Origin: Gigaspora rosea
Lineage: Eukaryota > Glomeromycota > Glomeromycetes > Diversisporales > Gigasporaceae
Reading direction: 5' to 3'
Assembly: GCA_003550325.1 (NCBI GenBank)
Contig: QKWP01000242.1
Coordinates: 309,861 to 373,860 of the forward strand
Length of the DNA: 64,000 nt
Below the pieces are notes generated by a model that saw only the letters and a list, made by a program, of their open reading frames with translations, made no database searches and was not told the origin of the DNA. The position numbers and the translations under genes were made by a program. This document shows positions 11,944-21,836 of the stretch, in pieces. The stretch's first letter is position 1, and each line of letters opens with the position of its first letter.

Positions 11944-12140
11944 CTGAGAGACCTCTCTAAATGCACCCCCTCGGGACCATAGTAAAAATTTTCAAAAATG
12001 TGCACTTAGAGAGGGTGTGCATTTATAGAGAGCAAAATATATAGTGTTATTATAAGCTGGGACCAGACTATACCGTGCATTTAAGGAGATTTTACATAGT
12101 GTGTGCATTTAGAGAGGGTGCATTTAGAGAGGTCTCTCTG
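11944..12140. mobile_element. TA-flanked MITE with repeated GCATTTAGAGAG motif
   Basis: The ends CTGAGAGACCTCTCTAAATG and, reverse-complemented, CAGAGAGACCTCTCTAAATG are inverted repeats with one indel; TA flanks both ends (11942-11943 and 12141-12142). The motif TGCATTTAGAGAG recurs several times in both orientations inside. The TA target and CAG-type end suggest the Tc1/mariner (pogo) superfamily. It is inserted just downstream of the DIRS gag-like frame. Confidence 0.8.
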
Positions 12141-12188
12141 TATCAGGCAAGCATGAACCCTGCCGCAGTTTTTTTCATCTGAGCAATA

Positions 12189-12970
12189 TTACCTGTTCCA
12201 ATTGATACATATATCACGCCCATCAGGCCATTTGGTATCAAGCTTTGAAGCCCAGTATGTACTGAGTCTTTGTTTCTTTACCATGACTGCATTGAAATTC
12301 CTGTCCTCGACCTCGGTATCCTGATCAAGAAGTGTTGAGTCACGGTTCGTGACTAACGTGACTTTGCGGTCTTCGTCATATGCCATAACTGCTTGGAAAT
12401 TTTGCCAGAGGCATAGCTCGTTAATATGGTCCCTATAACCATTAAGCTCCCGCTCCTGGTTCTCATAAATTATCAATTCAGCATCCATGTATAGCTTGAA
12501 TGCAAGAAGCCATTCCGATATGTCTAAAAAAGCTGAATGACGTGAGCATTTTTTAATCGAAATTGAGCCTCCCTCAGCTGCTTGCAGGACTGGTTCATCA
12601 TCGGTCTCTTTCATGCTGATTAGTAAGTTTTTATGTGAGAAATCCTGTAGGTTCACATAATTGCCAAATGCAAGTGCCTTCCAAAGCTTGGCCGATATGT
12701 GGGGCTTGTAGGGGAGTGTCTCAATAATTTGTTTACCCTCCTGCCAGTTGGTGACCCACTAAATTCGTATGCCTTCTGTTCTTGCGGCAAGTGGGTTTGA
12801 GAAATTCTGAGCATCGTGAATACGCTTGAATTGTGTGTAATCAAGTAACGGTTACTTCCTTGATGTCACCTTGAAAGCTAGAAACTCTGTAACCACAGAA
12901 ATTGGTCGAGGTGGACTGGTTGTTGTCACGGGGCTTTGTGGCTGAAGGCTCACTCTTGACGTTGCCAAAA
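12189..12970 (-). pseudogene. DIRS gag-like protein, C-terminal part
   Basis: The open frame 12656-12189 encodes a compact domain (DISEWLLAFKLYMDAELIIY, then ELCLWQNFQAVMAYDEDRK) resembling retrotransposon gag proteins. The same frame is coding-like upstream (WVTNWQEGKQIIETLPYKPH, KLWKALAFGNYV and, further up, RPISVVTEFLAFK) but is crossed by stops near 12762 and 12847. CAG/GTAATA at the 3' end resembles a splice donor, so spliced joining to RT cannot be excluded. No zinc knuckle is visible. The gag assignment comes mainly from position and composition. Confidence 0.55.
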
Positions 12971-12978
12971 TCAAATTA

Positions 12979-13452
12979 TTAAGGGTTGGGGTTGGGGTGA
13001 TTACCTGTTGATTCATCATCCTGCTTTGCTTTCTCTGCTGAGTATTGCTCGGTTGTACCTGTCAGGTGCTGTGAGTGCTGTGACGATGTTGCATGGTCAG
13101 TAGAAGCCGGTGCGTGGGACGTAGCGCTTCCGCTATTGCCTGGTTGTGCAAACCTAGAAAGTATGTTGTTAATATTGTTAATGTTCGATTGGAGTTGCTC
13201 ATTCCATGTCCTTTGCCTGTCATATTGCGAATCGATATATTGCTTAATGGAGTTTATGACCGACGTGGATGATGCCCGGATAGACTCATCAATATACGTT
13301 TTTACGTAGGGGTCGATGTGAACGTCCAACTTTGGTTTCCCAAGGCTTGTAGCAGCGCTGCCGGAGATAGATGTTGAGGTTGCTGGTTGAGGAGGAATGT
13401 CATTCCTTTTGCTGGAGTCATGTGATCCTGGATCGGTATGACTCATGATCAA
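12979..13452 (-). CDS. DIRS gag-like protein, N-terminal part
   Basis: The 157-residue frame is rich in Ser, Thr, Pro and Gln at both ends and has a central helical segment (PYVKTYIDESIRASSTSVIN, then a stretch rich in Asn and Gln, INNINNILSRF) that may form a coiled coil. It is first in the element on the minus strand, as gag is in DIRS elements. The sequence AACAG/GTAAT near 13004 resembles a 5' splice site, so the last residues (NHPNPNP) may be intronic and the exon may join the downstream gag-like frame. Function is inferred from position. Confidence 0.5.
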   Translation of the reverse strand: MIMSHTDPGSHDSSKRNDIPPQPATSTSISGSAATSLGKPKLDVHIDPYVKTYIDESIRASSTSVINSIKQYIDSQYDRQRTWNEQLQSNINNINNILSRFAQPGNSGSATSHAPASTDHATSSQHSQHLTGTTEQYSAEKAKQDDESTGNHPNPNP

Positions 13453-13668
13453 CTGTTTCCGTATATGTGTATATGTATATTTGTTTTTATATATTCTTTT
13501 ATTTTATTATTGTTTATTATTGTTATTGTTATTTTAATTATTCGCTACTAATTTGATATATATATATATTTTTTTTTTATTATTAATACAACTATATATG
13601 TTTTTTTTTTAATATTTTTTATATTTATTAGTTATATGTATATTTCGAGAAAATGAAGTTAATTGATG

Positions 13669-14188
13669 ATCCGGATAAGATCGGTATTATTACCATATTG
13701 GGACAATAGTAAATTTTGGGGATAAGTACAATATAAATTTTTATTATATGCAGAAATCTGAAGTCGGTCCAATGAAAAGTATTTTTTTATTAAGTTAACA
13801 GTTCATGTCAATTAATGAAAGTTGTATAGCACAATGAGACGCGTCTAATGGTGGTTAGATCATTCAAATCGGCCCAGTGTACGCTGAGATATCGTTAAAA
13901 AACGATTGGCCGACTATATAAAATTTCTAGTTTGTTTACATAGAATTTTATATAGTCGGCCAATCGTTTTTTGGCGATATCTCAGCGTACACTGGGTCGA
14001 ATTGAATGCTCTAGCTACCATTGGATGCGTCTCAGTGAGCTCTACAACTTTCAATTAATTGACATGAACTGGTAACTTAATAAAAAAAACACTTTTCATT
14101 GGACCGACGTCAGATTTCAGCATATAGTAAAAAACATAGTAATTTCCCCCAAATTCTAATATAAAAATAGTGCCGATCTTATCCGGAT
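13669..14188. mobile_element. 520-bp palindromic (snap-back) element, family P copy 1
   Basis: ATCCGGATAAGATCGG at the left and its complement at the right (CCGATCTTATCCGGAT) bound two arms of about 250 bases with high complementarity. The centre is GGCCGACTATATAAAAT / ATTTTATATAGTCGGCC around a short loop of about 25 bases. The arm core (TAAGTTAACAG...CATGTCAATTAAT, GACGCGTCTAATGG, AAATCGGCCCAGTG) is shared with the palindromes at 31.1-31.7 and 46.4-48.5 kb, but the tips differ. There is no open frame and no clear target duplication. It lies 5' of the DIRS gag frame. Confidence 0.85.
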
Positions 14189-14281
14189 TAGCAATTAAAT
14201 GAATTAGGATCTTATGAGAGAGAGCGTGTGGAATTGATTCTCTTCGACGACCCTATTTATATCAGTCGTATGGTGGCTTTT

Positions 14282-14462
14282 CGGTTTGCATGAATTTGTG
14301 ATTTGACGTTGATTTCATTTACCGACTGATTCTTTATGCGTGTGACCGGGCCGGTTCGGGCACTTGTGATACTAAATCCTTCGATTTGCATGAGTTCGTG
14401 ATCTGACGTTGATTTCATCTACCGATTGATTCTTGATGCGAGTACCGGGCCGGGCTGGGCAC
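14282..14462. repeat. Two direct repeats, 100-bp period, 5' of the DIRS element
   Basis: CGGTTTGCATGAATTTGTGA (14282) and CGATTTGCATGAGTTCGTGA (14382) begin two units of about 80 bases that share GACGTTGATTTCAT, ACCGA-TGATTCTT-ATGCG and ACCGGGCCGG. They lie upstream of the gag-like frame (minus strand), where a DIRS terminal repeat or promoter region would be. Relatively GC-rich, like the DIRS body. Confidence 0.8.
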
Positions 14463-14465
14463 GTG

Positions 14466-15229
14466 ATATATGTCCCCTGACCAATGCTCCCTGTCTTTTC
14501 GATCAGTTGACCCTTGTCAACATGCATTTTATTTTTATAGAATAAGTTTGTTGTATACTAAATTTTTAATTTGATATAATAAAATAAGAAACAATATTAT
14601 CTATAAGATTGAACATACTATTTATAGCTATAATATTAATAAAATACGTTAAGCTACATTTTAAAAGCTCAGCAACATGACTTGTTTTAGTGAATACTAA
14701 ATATTTCTCAAAGCTTAGCATATGTCACAAGGCCTAATTGTTTCTAAGCCAGAGAAAAAGCTTAGCGTTATTTGTATACTGTAGTTTCAATTTAGGCCTA
14801 CATGGCTTGAAAATCACGGAACAGACACTTCTTGTGTGATAGAATTTTGCCAAGATTTCGACCTTTTTTTGGCTTAAGTTTCGTTTTTCTACATTTTGGA
14901 AATAGATTTTGCATAAAGCTATATCTGAGACCTGGCCTATATAGACAGCTCCATTGGTAAAAATATATGCCGAATATTAATGGGCAACTGTAATTTGGAT
15001 AATATTTTTAGTAACATAGTTGAGAAAATGTCTACGAGCCTGATTTCTTAGCTACTATTACCATTATAAATAAACAAAATACTGACATAGTAAATAAATA
15101 CTGTATCTCTTCTATAATTTTAAGCCACAGAAGATATTTTAAATTTAACAATTTTTTTTTTTTGCTTGATTATCGTTCAACCCATTAACGAGTATTAGTG
15201 TTAGAAGATACAATAAAATAAATTATATT
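14466..15229. other. Intergenic region upstream of the channel-like gene
   Basis: AT-rich, no coding region seen. It separates the DIRS element (minus strand) from the next gene (plus strand), so the two are divergent and it probably holds the promoter of that gene. No TATA box or other site can be singled out. Confidence 0.4.
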
Positions 15230-16580
15230 ATGTCTAATCAAAGTGAACATATTGTAGAAATAGAAAATAAATATAAATCTGTAATCGCAGAAGAATTTAC
15301 GGATGATACTAGAAAAAATAGGTATTTTGCAATTAGCCCGGAAGGCGATTTTTTGGTTGAATTTAAAGAAATAGATTTTGGTAAATACATTGCGAGATAA
15401 TGCTTAATTAATTATTTGTACTTTTAATAACCAGTTAAAATCTTTTAAATTCCCAGATTCTTTAAAATTCGAATTAAAAATGTATAATATTATGAAGTAT
15501 GAAGATGACTCATCATTAGAGAAAGATTCGAAATCAGAAAATGGCTCGAAACGAGAGAATGAACCAGACCGAATAGATGAGCAGGAATCATCATACAGAA
15601 AATTTTCTAGGATTCACGCCAAAACCACATTACCATTTACTGAAACGCAAATCTGTTTGATAAAGAATGTTCCTAAACCCATAGTAAAATGGTTCGTTGC
15701 TGTGTCAAATGAATCAACCAACTCATCGAAATTTAGATTATTGGCAATATCTTGTATCAGTCTTAAAGACATGGAATATTATAAGGAAGTTTATAAGAAC
15801 ATAGGCCCTAATGAAATTCAAAATATTCAAAATAATGGATTTACCTTTGTATTCATTATTAATAATAACAATAATTATTATTCAATTAATAATACGGAAG
15901 ATAAGGAATTATTAATTAAATACGGTGGAATAGTCAAATTGTTTTATGAAAAGGATCATATAGCAGATCAAGATACTGATGATCACTTCCTTATTCTCTT
16001 GACGCTTTCAGGAATTTATAAATATCATATGAAGAATAAATCTACTTATAGTATACAGAAGTTAAAATATCCGAAAAGAATATATAATTCAATTATTAGC
16101 AATGTGATTTTTTTATTTGATTCGGAGCGGGATATTGATTATATATATATAACAATATGCACATATATTCAGCTATGCGTGAATAAGCATTATTTTTTGG
16201 TCGATACTATAAAAGAAGACATTGAATATATAGAATTTTATGATTTAAAGACAAACCAATTAGTAAATATCTTTCTGAGGCAGATTTTAACTAAATCGAT
16301 CTTGGTAGATCTTCCTAGTTATTACGCCATATCAAATAATGGCAAATTATTAGCATATTTATCGTATCCAATTAAAGGAATCATAATATATTCAATCGAA
16401 TGTGGTTTAGAAATAGCAGAGCTTGCAAATATTTTAGATACAAGCATCTTTAAAACTATTTATGATATGGATAGGATATTTCTTTATTTTTTTCATAATG
16501 ACGAGAAGTTACTTATATATTTTTCAGAGTCGGGCTCTTCATCTGCTGTTTGGACGATTTGGAATATTTCAGTTCATTAA
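15230..16580 (+). CDS. Channel-like gene, exons 1-2: propeller-like N-terminus
   Basis: Exon 1 runs from ATG at 15230 to 15380 (50 codons plus one base). The donor GTAAAT and the acceptor TCCCAG at 15456 define a 76-base intron. Joining restores the frame into exon 2, giving DFDSLKFELKMYN across the junction. The acidic linker (about residues 60-100, rich in Ser, Glu and Lys) is followed by beta-strand-like repeats such as YYAISNNGKLLAYLS and KLLIYFSESGSSSAVWTIW, which look like degenerate WD40 blades. The frame then ends at 16577, while coding continues in another frame, so there is a frameshift at about 16567. The upstream start at 15230 is preferred over ATG 15480 because splicing is clean and in frame. 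Confidence 0.7.
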
Positions 16581-17609
16581 GAGATTCTGTCAAATTAAAT
16601 CAGCAAGAGTTTATATTGGAGTTTCCATCAATTAATGATAATATAAATCGCGGAGAATATGTAGAAAAATCAAATTCATGCATACCTGGAAATAACAGTA
16701 CGATGTACCAAGTTAGTGCTTGTGAGATATATAATTTATATATATCCCGCGAGAGATGCCTCTCGAGCACTTTATTTTAGAAAGACAATTCGTTAATCAA
16801 CGAAATGAAAGATATGACAAACTGTTTATTTATGATGATTTGGTAGTAGATAAATATTTTAAATTAAAGGAAAGTGATAAACAAGATTGGATTACTCGAG
16901 ATCTTGAAGACCATACACAAGAGTTTAAAGGAGATAAACTTTATGAACCTTGGTTACCCGATGGTGATGATATTCAATATTCATTCTATCTTGATAAAAA
17001 GAAGGATAAGCTACTTATAATCAGATGCCATACAGTTCAAGTTTGGTATAGAGGAACTCTTAAATTCATTCATTCTCCCTCTCCTGGTTTTAACGTACCC
17101 GATCTCTCTGGATTGAAAGACTGGAAGCTGAAAAAAATTGAAGTAATAGGCATCGAGTATTGTAGCGAAAAATTCAAGTTTAGAATTCAAATTAAAAATG
17201 CTGAAGGAATTAAACAAATTAAAATGGACGATGAAGATGATATTATGAATTTAGCAAAATATGCTTGTAACACACTCGAATATTTTTCTGTTTACAAGAA
17301 AAAGTTTGAACAAGTTTATATTATTATGAAAAAAAAAAATCAGATTTTGATGATTTCTTCGAACAAACGCGAAAAATAATCTTGAAACTTATTAGATTGT
17401 ATCCAACTGAATGGCGATTGTTAGATATTCGCTTTGACTTAATGAGTACTCTTGTTAAAGCAGGGGAACATGAACTTGTATATTACATTTTATCTTTTGG
17501 AGAACTGATCCATATACCGAAATACCTTCCTTGGTCAGATAAAGAAAATAAAAGTACGACGATTAGCATTGCTCTTTCAGGTTTGTATAAAGGAAATTAT
17601 TCGAAATAA
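16550..17609 (+). pseudogene. Channel-like gene, middle part with frameshifts
   Basis: Three overlapping frames continue one protein: 16550-16780 (SSLRDSVKLNQQEFILEFPS), 16756-17379 (PLEHFILERQFVNQRNERYD to the A-run) and 17340-17609 (SDFDDFFEQTRKIILKLIRL). The switches fall near 16755 and at the run of ten A at 17330-17339. The last frame ends at a probable 5' splice site (TTTCAG/GTTTGTATAA, about 17582). The content (RIQIKNAEGIKQIKMDDEDD, LYPTEWRLLDIRFDLMSTL) is that of the linker between propeller and membrane domain. The A-run shift could be a sequencing artefact; the other two are not in homopolymers. Confidence 0.65.
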
Positions 17610-17659
17610 TTGCAAATGTATAAATATTATTAACATTTTATTTGCCTGTCGAAAGATAA

Positions 17660-18606
17660 TACCATGCTGGCATACTTTTTAGAATATTATTCTAATAATG
17701 CAATTCATAATATTGGATGGATGAATACAGTTGTAGACATTATACCAGAATTATTTAAAAGCAATGATGATATTGGTATAAGAGAAAAAGGTGATAATAT
17801 TTATAGAATGAGACAAATTTAAAATCTGGTTAGCGTATATTGACACATAATTAATCTTATGAACCTTTTATAATATTAACCTTCATATAATAGAAAATTA
17901 CAAATTTTATGCTCAAAAATTATTTTATAGTTCCTGTTTCTGTGACAAAGAATTTGATTTATTCTCTTTTGAAATTCTTGAAGTTTCTCCAAAGTCAAAT
18001 GATTTATTAAAAGTTTATATACCTATAACACAATTGATTCCACAAAATTCTAAGTTGAATCTACAAGAGATCGAGTATGAAAATAATCATTTGCTTGTAA
18101 AATGTTGTTGCTCTTAATTAATTCAATTCATTTTAAATTTATAATAGTTATGACGAAATTGTCAATATCCGAATGGTACCTTTAATGGATTTTACAACGA
18201 ATAAAAAAATGCCAGATATTAAAAAAGGAAAACTTACAAATTTTCTAGAAACTTTATTTTCTCCTAGAAGAAATTTGTCTTAAGACGAAGTGGATTACAG
18301 TCCCTTTATTAAGCTCATAGAAACAGATGAACGTGATATTTTTTATGAAAACCCATCAATGGGTGCTGTTATGAATTGGATGTGGTATTTTTCTAAATTC
18401 TATTGGCCTAAAACCTTGTATATTTTTGTCCTGTACTTTTTAACCTATTCAATTATTTCTTTGGCATATATTGCCCATATTCAAATAACTGGTACACTTC
18501 GGCACATTCTTATGATTACAACAATTATATTATTTTATTATTTATCATATCATCATATAGTGATTGAATTAAACAATTCTATTATAACAGAAAGCAATAT
18601 TATTTA
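17660..18606 (+). pseudogene. Channel-like gene, linker and first membrane segments
   Basis: Coding blocks are TMLAYFLEYYSNNAIHNIGW (from about 17664), then after an intron KFYAQKLFYSSCFCDKEFDL (from about 17890). Then comes VDYSPFIKLIETDERDIFYE leading into membrane helices (LYIFVLYFLTYSIISLAYIA and HILMITTIILFYYLSYHHIV, to 18606). The 3' splice site before the first block is not canonical (TTTGCCTGTCGAAAG), and a TAA at 18283 precedes VDYSPF in the same frame, which is consistent with decay. The block 17886-18606 is repeated at 44448-45196 with about the same exon spacing. Confidence 0.65.
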
Positions 18607-19444
18607 GGCCATTTTAATCTAGTAGTCTTCTATCACTTTTTACAGCTATATCTATCTCTAGTTATATTTTGATTAGTTATTATACATTCGAGAACGGGTT
18701 TAAAAATGCTGAAAGTAGTCAAATTTTTACATTTATTATTTTCTTAAGTATTTTAGTTCTTTGGTATGAAGTTGTAAGTGTACAATTATCAGATCCAATA
18801 TAATCGCAAATTATTTTTCTATTTGCCAAGTTATTCATTCATTTCACTTTTGTCAGATTTTATTATTACGTATATACGAAGGTATAGTACGATTAATAAT
18901 TCTTTTTAATTAATAGCTGTATAGACTTATAATTTTTATATCAAAATCTAGATTTTGCGCAAAATCTTAATATACTCTATAATATTATCATTACTCTACG
19001 ACAATTTTTGGTATTTTTTATTCTAGTTATCATTGCAATGGTAAGAATTATTAATATCTTCAGACTTATATGAACTTTCTAATTGATATTCTTATTAAAA
19101 ACACTTTAATTGTCGTGCTGCATTATCAGGGACATGCATTGTAAGATTTATATATTTATTCTTCTATAAACTTGTTAAAGTTAAAATTTTAAATCTAAAT
19201 ATCAATCATATATAGATTTATTCTTTTGGGTTATTCATTTTATATTGGGTTAAATTCAACTAGCGAGGAACCATTTTCAAATATTATTGATGCTATACTT
19301 GCAGTATATGATTGGTCTTCAATTTCATTTGATAATTGGAATTTCTGGCCACTTACTATAATTAGTGTAATTGGTGGTTTTATTTTTGTAATTATATTAC
19401 AAAATGTAATAATTTCATTTATGGGTATGTTCTTAGTCTTATAA
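18607..19444 (+). pseudogene. Channel-like gene, later membrane segments and pore-like region
   Basis: Fragments FKNAESSQIFTFIIFLSILV and ILYNIIITLRQFLVFFILVI are hydrophobic helices separated by frame changes or introns. The clear block 19226-19405 reads GYSFYIGLNSTSEEPFSNII, then AVYDWSSISFDNWNFWPLTI and an inner helix ISVIGGFIFVIILQNVIISF. This order (re-entrant loop with Trp and Asp, then a helix with Q-N) resembles the pore loop plus S6 of cation channels of the TRP or polycystin type. GGTATGTT at about 19421 is a good 5' splice site, so the apparent stop at 19442 would be intronic. Confidence 0.6.
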
Positions 19445-19504
19445 TTTATTATTATTATTATTATCATCTCTCGCAGACAACTAATTAATTTTTTTTAAAA
19501 AAAA

Positions 19505-19912
19505 AGTGAAGCCTTTTCTAATGTAGTCGAAGATAGTAAGCGTAGTTTATATAGTTATCAAATTGATTTGATTCGTGAATTTGTCCATCTCGAAAACTCA
19601 ATGGAATTTAGTGACCTAGATTACAAGTTTAGGGATAAAATAAGAGCAAAATATATATGTTTCTATGATGATCCAAATATTACAAAATCTTGGAAAGAAA
19701 AATCTGAACAAATAAGATCGAAGCCATATCCTAAAATTCAAACATTACATAAGGAAACTTTGGCCAACAAAGAAGATATTTACTCTCTTTTTTCTTCTGA
19801 TGATCCAAATATTACAAAATCTTGAAAAAAAAATCTGAATCCTTGTCCGATGAAAATATTTACTCTCTTTTTGCTAATGATAAATCTAATGATGAGTCTA
19901 ATGATGAGTAAA
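19505..19912 (+). pseudogene. Channel-like gene, cytosolic C-terminal tail
   Basis: The frame 19505-19825 reads SEAFSNVVEDSKRSLYSYQI, LIREFVHLENSMEFSDLDYK and AKYICFYDDPNITKSWKEKS, a soluble tail rich in Lys, Glu and Asp. The 26-base word GATGATCC...TCTTG at 19667-19692 is repeated at 19799-19824. In the second copy the Trp codon of KSWKEKS has become TGA, ending the frame early. A further repeat-like acidic stretch follows to 19912. Confidence 0.65.
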
Positions 19913-20045
19913 AAAAAAAATCAAGTTATACAAAAATTATGAAATTTATTTTTTATGTTTTGTATTTTTATTTATTTATTTCTGTAACTATTTTTTATTT
20001 TTGCAATAATCATTCATTAAAATAATGAAAAGATTACCGACTTAA

Positions 20046-20604
20046 AATCATCTTGTTTACTATAAAAAATTCCATTATAGAACTTACTCCCATTCCATTT
20101 TGGCAACGATTTGTAGACACTGTATACATGACCAAGATCTGGTGCATTCCACAATTTTAAACCTTTTAATAGACCTCAAGTATAGTACATGGGTGGATTT
20201 GTCGCATCTCTTAAACTCTATAGTTGTTTTAATATTTCATATATCAAAAAATCATTTTGGGTATACGTTACATTAATGAACACACTAAAAGTTAAAATCA
20301 GTCCGTTGTTAAATTAAGCACATGAAATATCACTTCTAGGTTTAGGCTGAATTCCATTAAGTGGAATAAAACTCCATTTTTGCTCAGTTGTATTAAATTG
20401 TTTGACAAAATCATTCCATGATATTGAGGCATTGTCAATTGTTGTAAACTGCTCAGACATATCTAAATAGAAAAATTGAATAGCAGTACCCGTATCTCCA
20501 CGTACAATATCCGTCACTAAAATAGAACAAGAACTGAAGTAATGAAGAAATCTTACTGAGATTACTGAATCTTTAAAACAAAAAATATATAGAAAACAAA
20601 GCAT
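20046..20604 (-). pseudogene. Kelch-like (galactose-oxidase-type propeller) fragment
   Basis: The 96-codon frame 20604-20314 is followed in the same frame by more coding-like sequence to about 20046, crossed by three stops. Features are AIQFFYLDMSEQF, FNTTEQKWSFIPLNGIQPKP and PRSDISCA, then TYTQNDFLIYEILKQL-stop-SLRDATNPPMYYT and LKLWNAPDLGHVYSVYKSL. The spacing of aromatic strands with PRSD is typical of kelch repeats. The stop at 20218-20220 replaces a residue where kelch repeats usually have Trp. A 50-base stretch at its 5' end (AAAATATATAGAAAACAAAG) has a close copy near 57130, suggesting a repeat at the boundary. Assignment to kelch is moderate. Confidence 0.5.
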
Positions 20605-21088
20605 TCAACTACTTATAGAATTTCTAATATTAGTGATGGAACTACTGAATTGTTAGTTAATAATAAAATAATTAGTAATTAGTTAATATTGTCCAGTGCG
20701 AAAATATTGATACACCAAAACTAAAAATTATTTGTCTATATATAAAAGTTTCTCAATTTTGTTATTTATTTATAATTTTTTATATTGCATAAAGGAAGAT
20801 CTAAGCTACATTTTGATATAATATTTGTTATCATTTTTTAGTAAATTTATTTTATTACAAATTTTTTAAAATTCTTAATTTTTTAAAAAAAAAAATAAAA
20901 TAAATTTTTATTTTTAAAAAAAATTATATTTTTGCCACCAATATGCAATCTTATAAGCTTATACTATGCAAATGCATTGTCATGCATATGCTAAATATAT
21001 ATTAAAATTTTAGCTTAATTGAATTAGTAGTTGTTAAAATATAAATAAAAACTAATTTACTATAATAAAATTATACATATAGTAATTT

Positions 21089-21314
21089 GGGAAAATCTAG
21101 AAAGTGCACCTGTGTATTTTGTGCCCTTAATTTAGCCTAAAGTTAGGTTAGGGTTAGTGTTAAAGTTAGGATTAGGGTCAAAATTAGTACAAAATCATGA
21201 GAGGATCATTTTTTGTTAGAAGCACAACAGGAGTTACACTAGTAAAATTTTGAGATATAAAAATAGTATAAAAATAGGGGCACAAAGTGCACAGGGCACT
21301 GTCTAGTCCTGTCC
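21089..21314. mobile_element. MITE with telomere-like core, 9-bp target duplication
   Basis: The ends GGGAAAATCTAGAAAGTGCA and, reverse-complemented, GGACAGGACTAGACAGTGCC are inverted repeats. TAGTAATTT flanks both sides (21080-21088 and 21315-21323). Inside are TTAGGTTAGGG and GGATTAGGG words, then TAGTACAAAATCATGAGAGG. That last core is shared with the element at 39577-39832, which has different ends. The 9-bp duplication could indicate a Mutator-like mover or an 8-bp hAT duplication plus one chance base. Confidence 0.75.
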
Positions 21315-21422
21315 TAGTAATTTTATATATAGTAATTATTATTATATTTTTAAAAATTTATATTTTAACAAATACTAATTCAATTAAACTGAAATTAATT
21401 ACATATTTAGCATATATTTAAC

Positions 21423-21712
21423 AGGATCCAAGACATCTTTCATATAGGTCATAAATGGATTTTGACCAATTTTGGTCCAATTTGCTAAAAATGCCAAAAT
21501 ATATTTGTTTAAATAATTTTTGACCTAGTAATCAGAATTGAATGAACTTTTTTTATTAGATGCGCCTCACTATGAGCTTTATTTTTTTACAAAAGTTTAT
21601 TCAAATTGGTCCACTAGATACCAAGATAATTGGCAAAAACTGTTTTTTGCTTCTTAAATTTTAGGAGTTTTTGTTGGAAAAAAAACAAATATGACTAGAT
21701 GTCCAGTGTCCT
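21423..21712. mobile_element. 290-bp MITE with 8-bp target duplication TATTTAAC
   Basis: The left end AGGATCCAAGACATCT and the right end, reverse-complemented, AGGACACTGGACATCT match at 12 of 16 positions. TATTTAAC is present exactly at 21415-21422 and 21713-21720. It interrupts the right arm of the foldback at 20915-21785, so it is the younger of the two. No coding frame. The 8-bp duplication suggests hAT-type mobilisation although the ends lack TAG. Confidence 0.75.
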
Positions 21713-21836
21713 TATTTAACAATGCACATATACAATATGAGCTTATAAAATTGTAAATTGGCAACAAAAATATATTTTTTTTAAAAAGAACTTTTTTGTT
21801 TTTTTTAAAAAAATATTAAATTTTAAAAAATTATTA

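Larger units (their letters stand above)
7700..14465 (-). mobile_element. Degenerate DIRS-type (tyrosine recombinase) retrotransposon
   Basis: The gene order on the minus strand is gag-like (13452 to 12189), reverse transcriptase plus RNase H (11004 to 9240), then tyrosine recombinase (9156 to 8230). This is the layout of DIRS-order retrotransposons, which integrate by a tyrosine recombinase instead of a DDE integrase. Frames are broken by stops and frameshifts between and within the genes. Two TA-flanked inverted-repeat elements sit between gag and RT, and a 520-bp palindrome sits 5' of gag. The outer limits are estimates: hairpins at 7741-7826 on the left and a two-copy 100-bp repeat at 14282-14462 on the right. 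The block is clearly richer in G+C than its surroundings. Confidence 0.75.
15230..19912 (+). pseudogene. Beta-propeller plus ion-channel-like membrane protein (broken)
   Basis: This multi-exon locus codes for a large protein. It has a cytosolic WD40-like N-terminal half (15230-17820), several membrane segments (18290-19440) with a pore-like end, and a charged C-terminal tail (19520-19830). The layout resembles a large Rhizophagus-type family annotated as ion transport domain proteins; the family name is recalled, not searched. Short AT-rich introns are visible (the first is 15381-15456). At least three frame changes (near 16567, near 16755 and at the A-run near 17330) and a stop in the tail point to a pseudogene, although an A-run frameshift could be a sequencing error. 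Part of it is duplicated at 44448-45196. Individual parts follow as separate entries. Confidence 0.65.
20915..21785. mobile_element. Foldback element carrying two nested insertions
   Basis: The left arm (about 20925-21055, TATTTTTGCCACCAATATGC ... GCTTAATTGAATTAGTA) is complementary to the right arm split over about 21360-21422 (TACTAATTCAATTAAACTGA) and 21713-21785 (ATGAGCTTATAAAATTG, GGCAACAAAAATATA). The right arm is interrupted by a 290-bp insertion with an 8-bp duplication, and the loop holds a 226-bp insertion with a 9-bp duplication; both are listed separately. Removing them gives a palindrome of about 350 bp. Confidence 0.75.
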
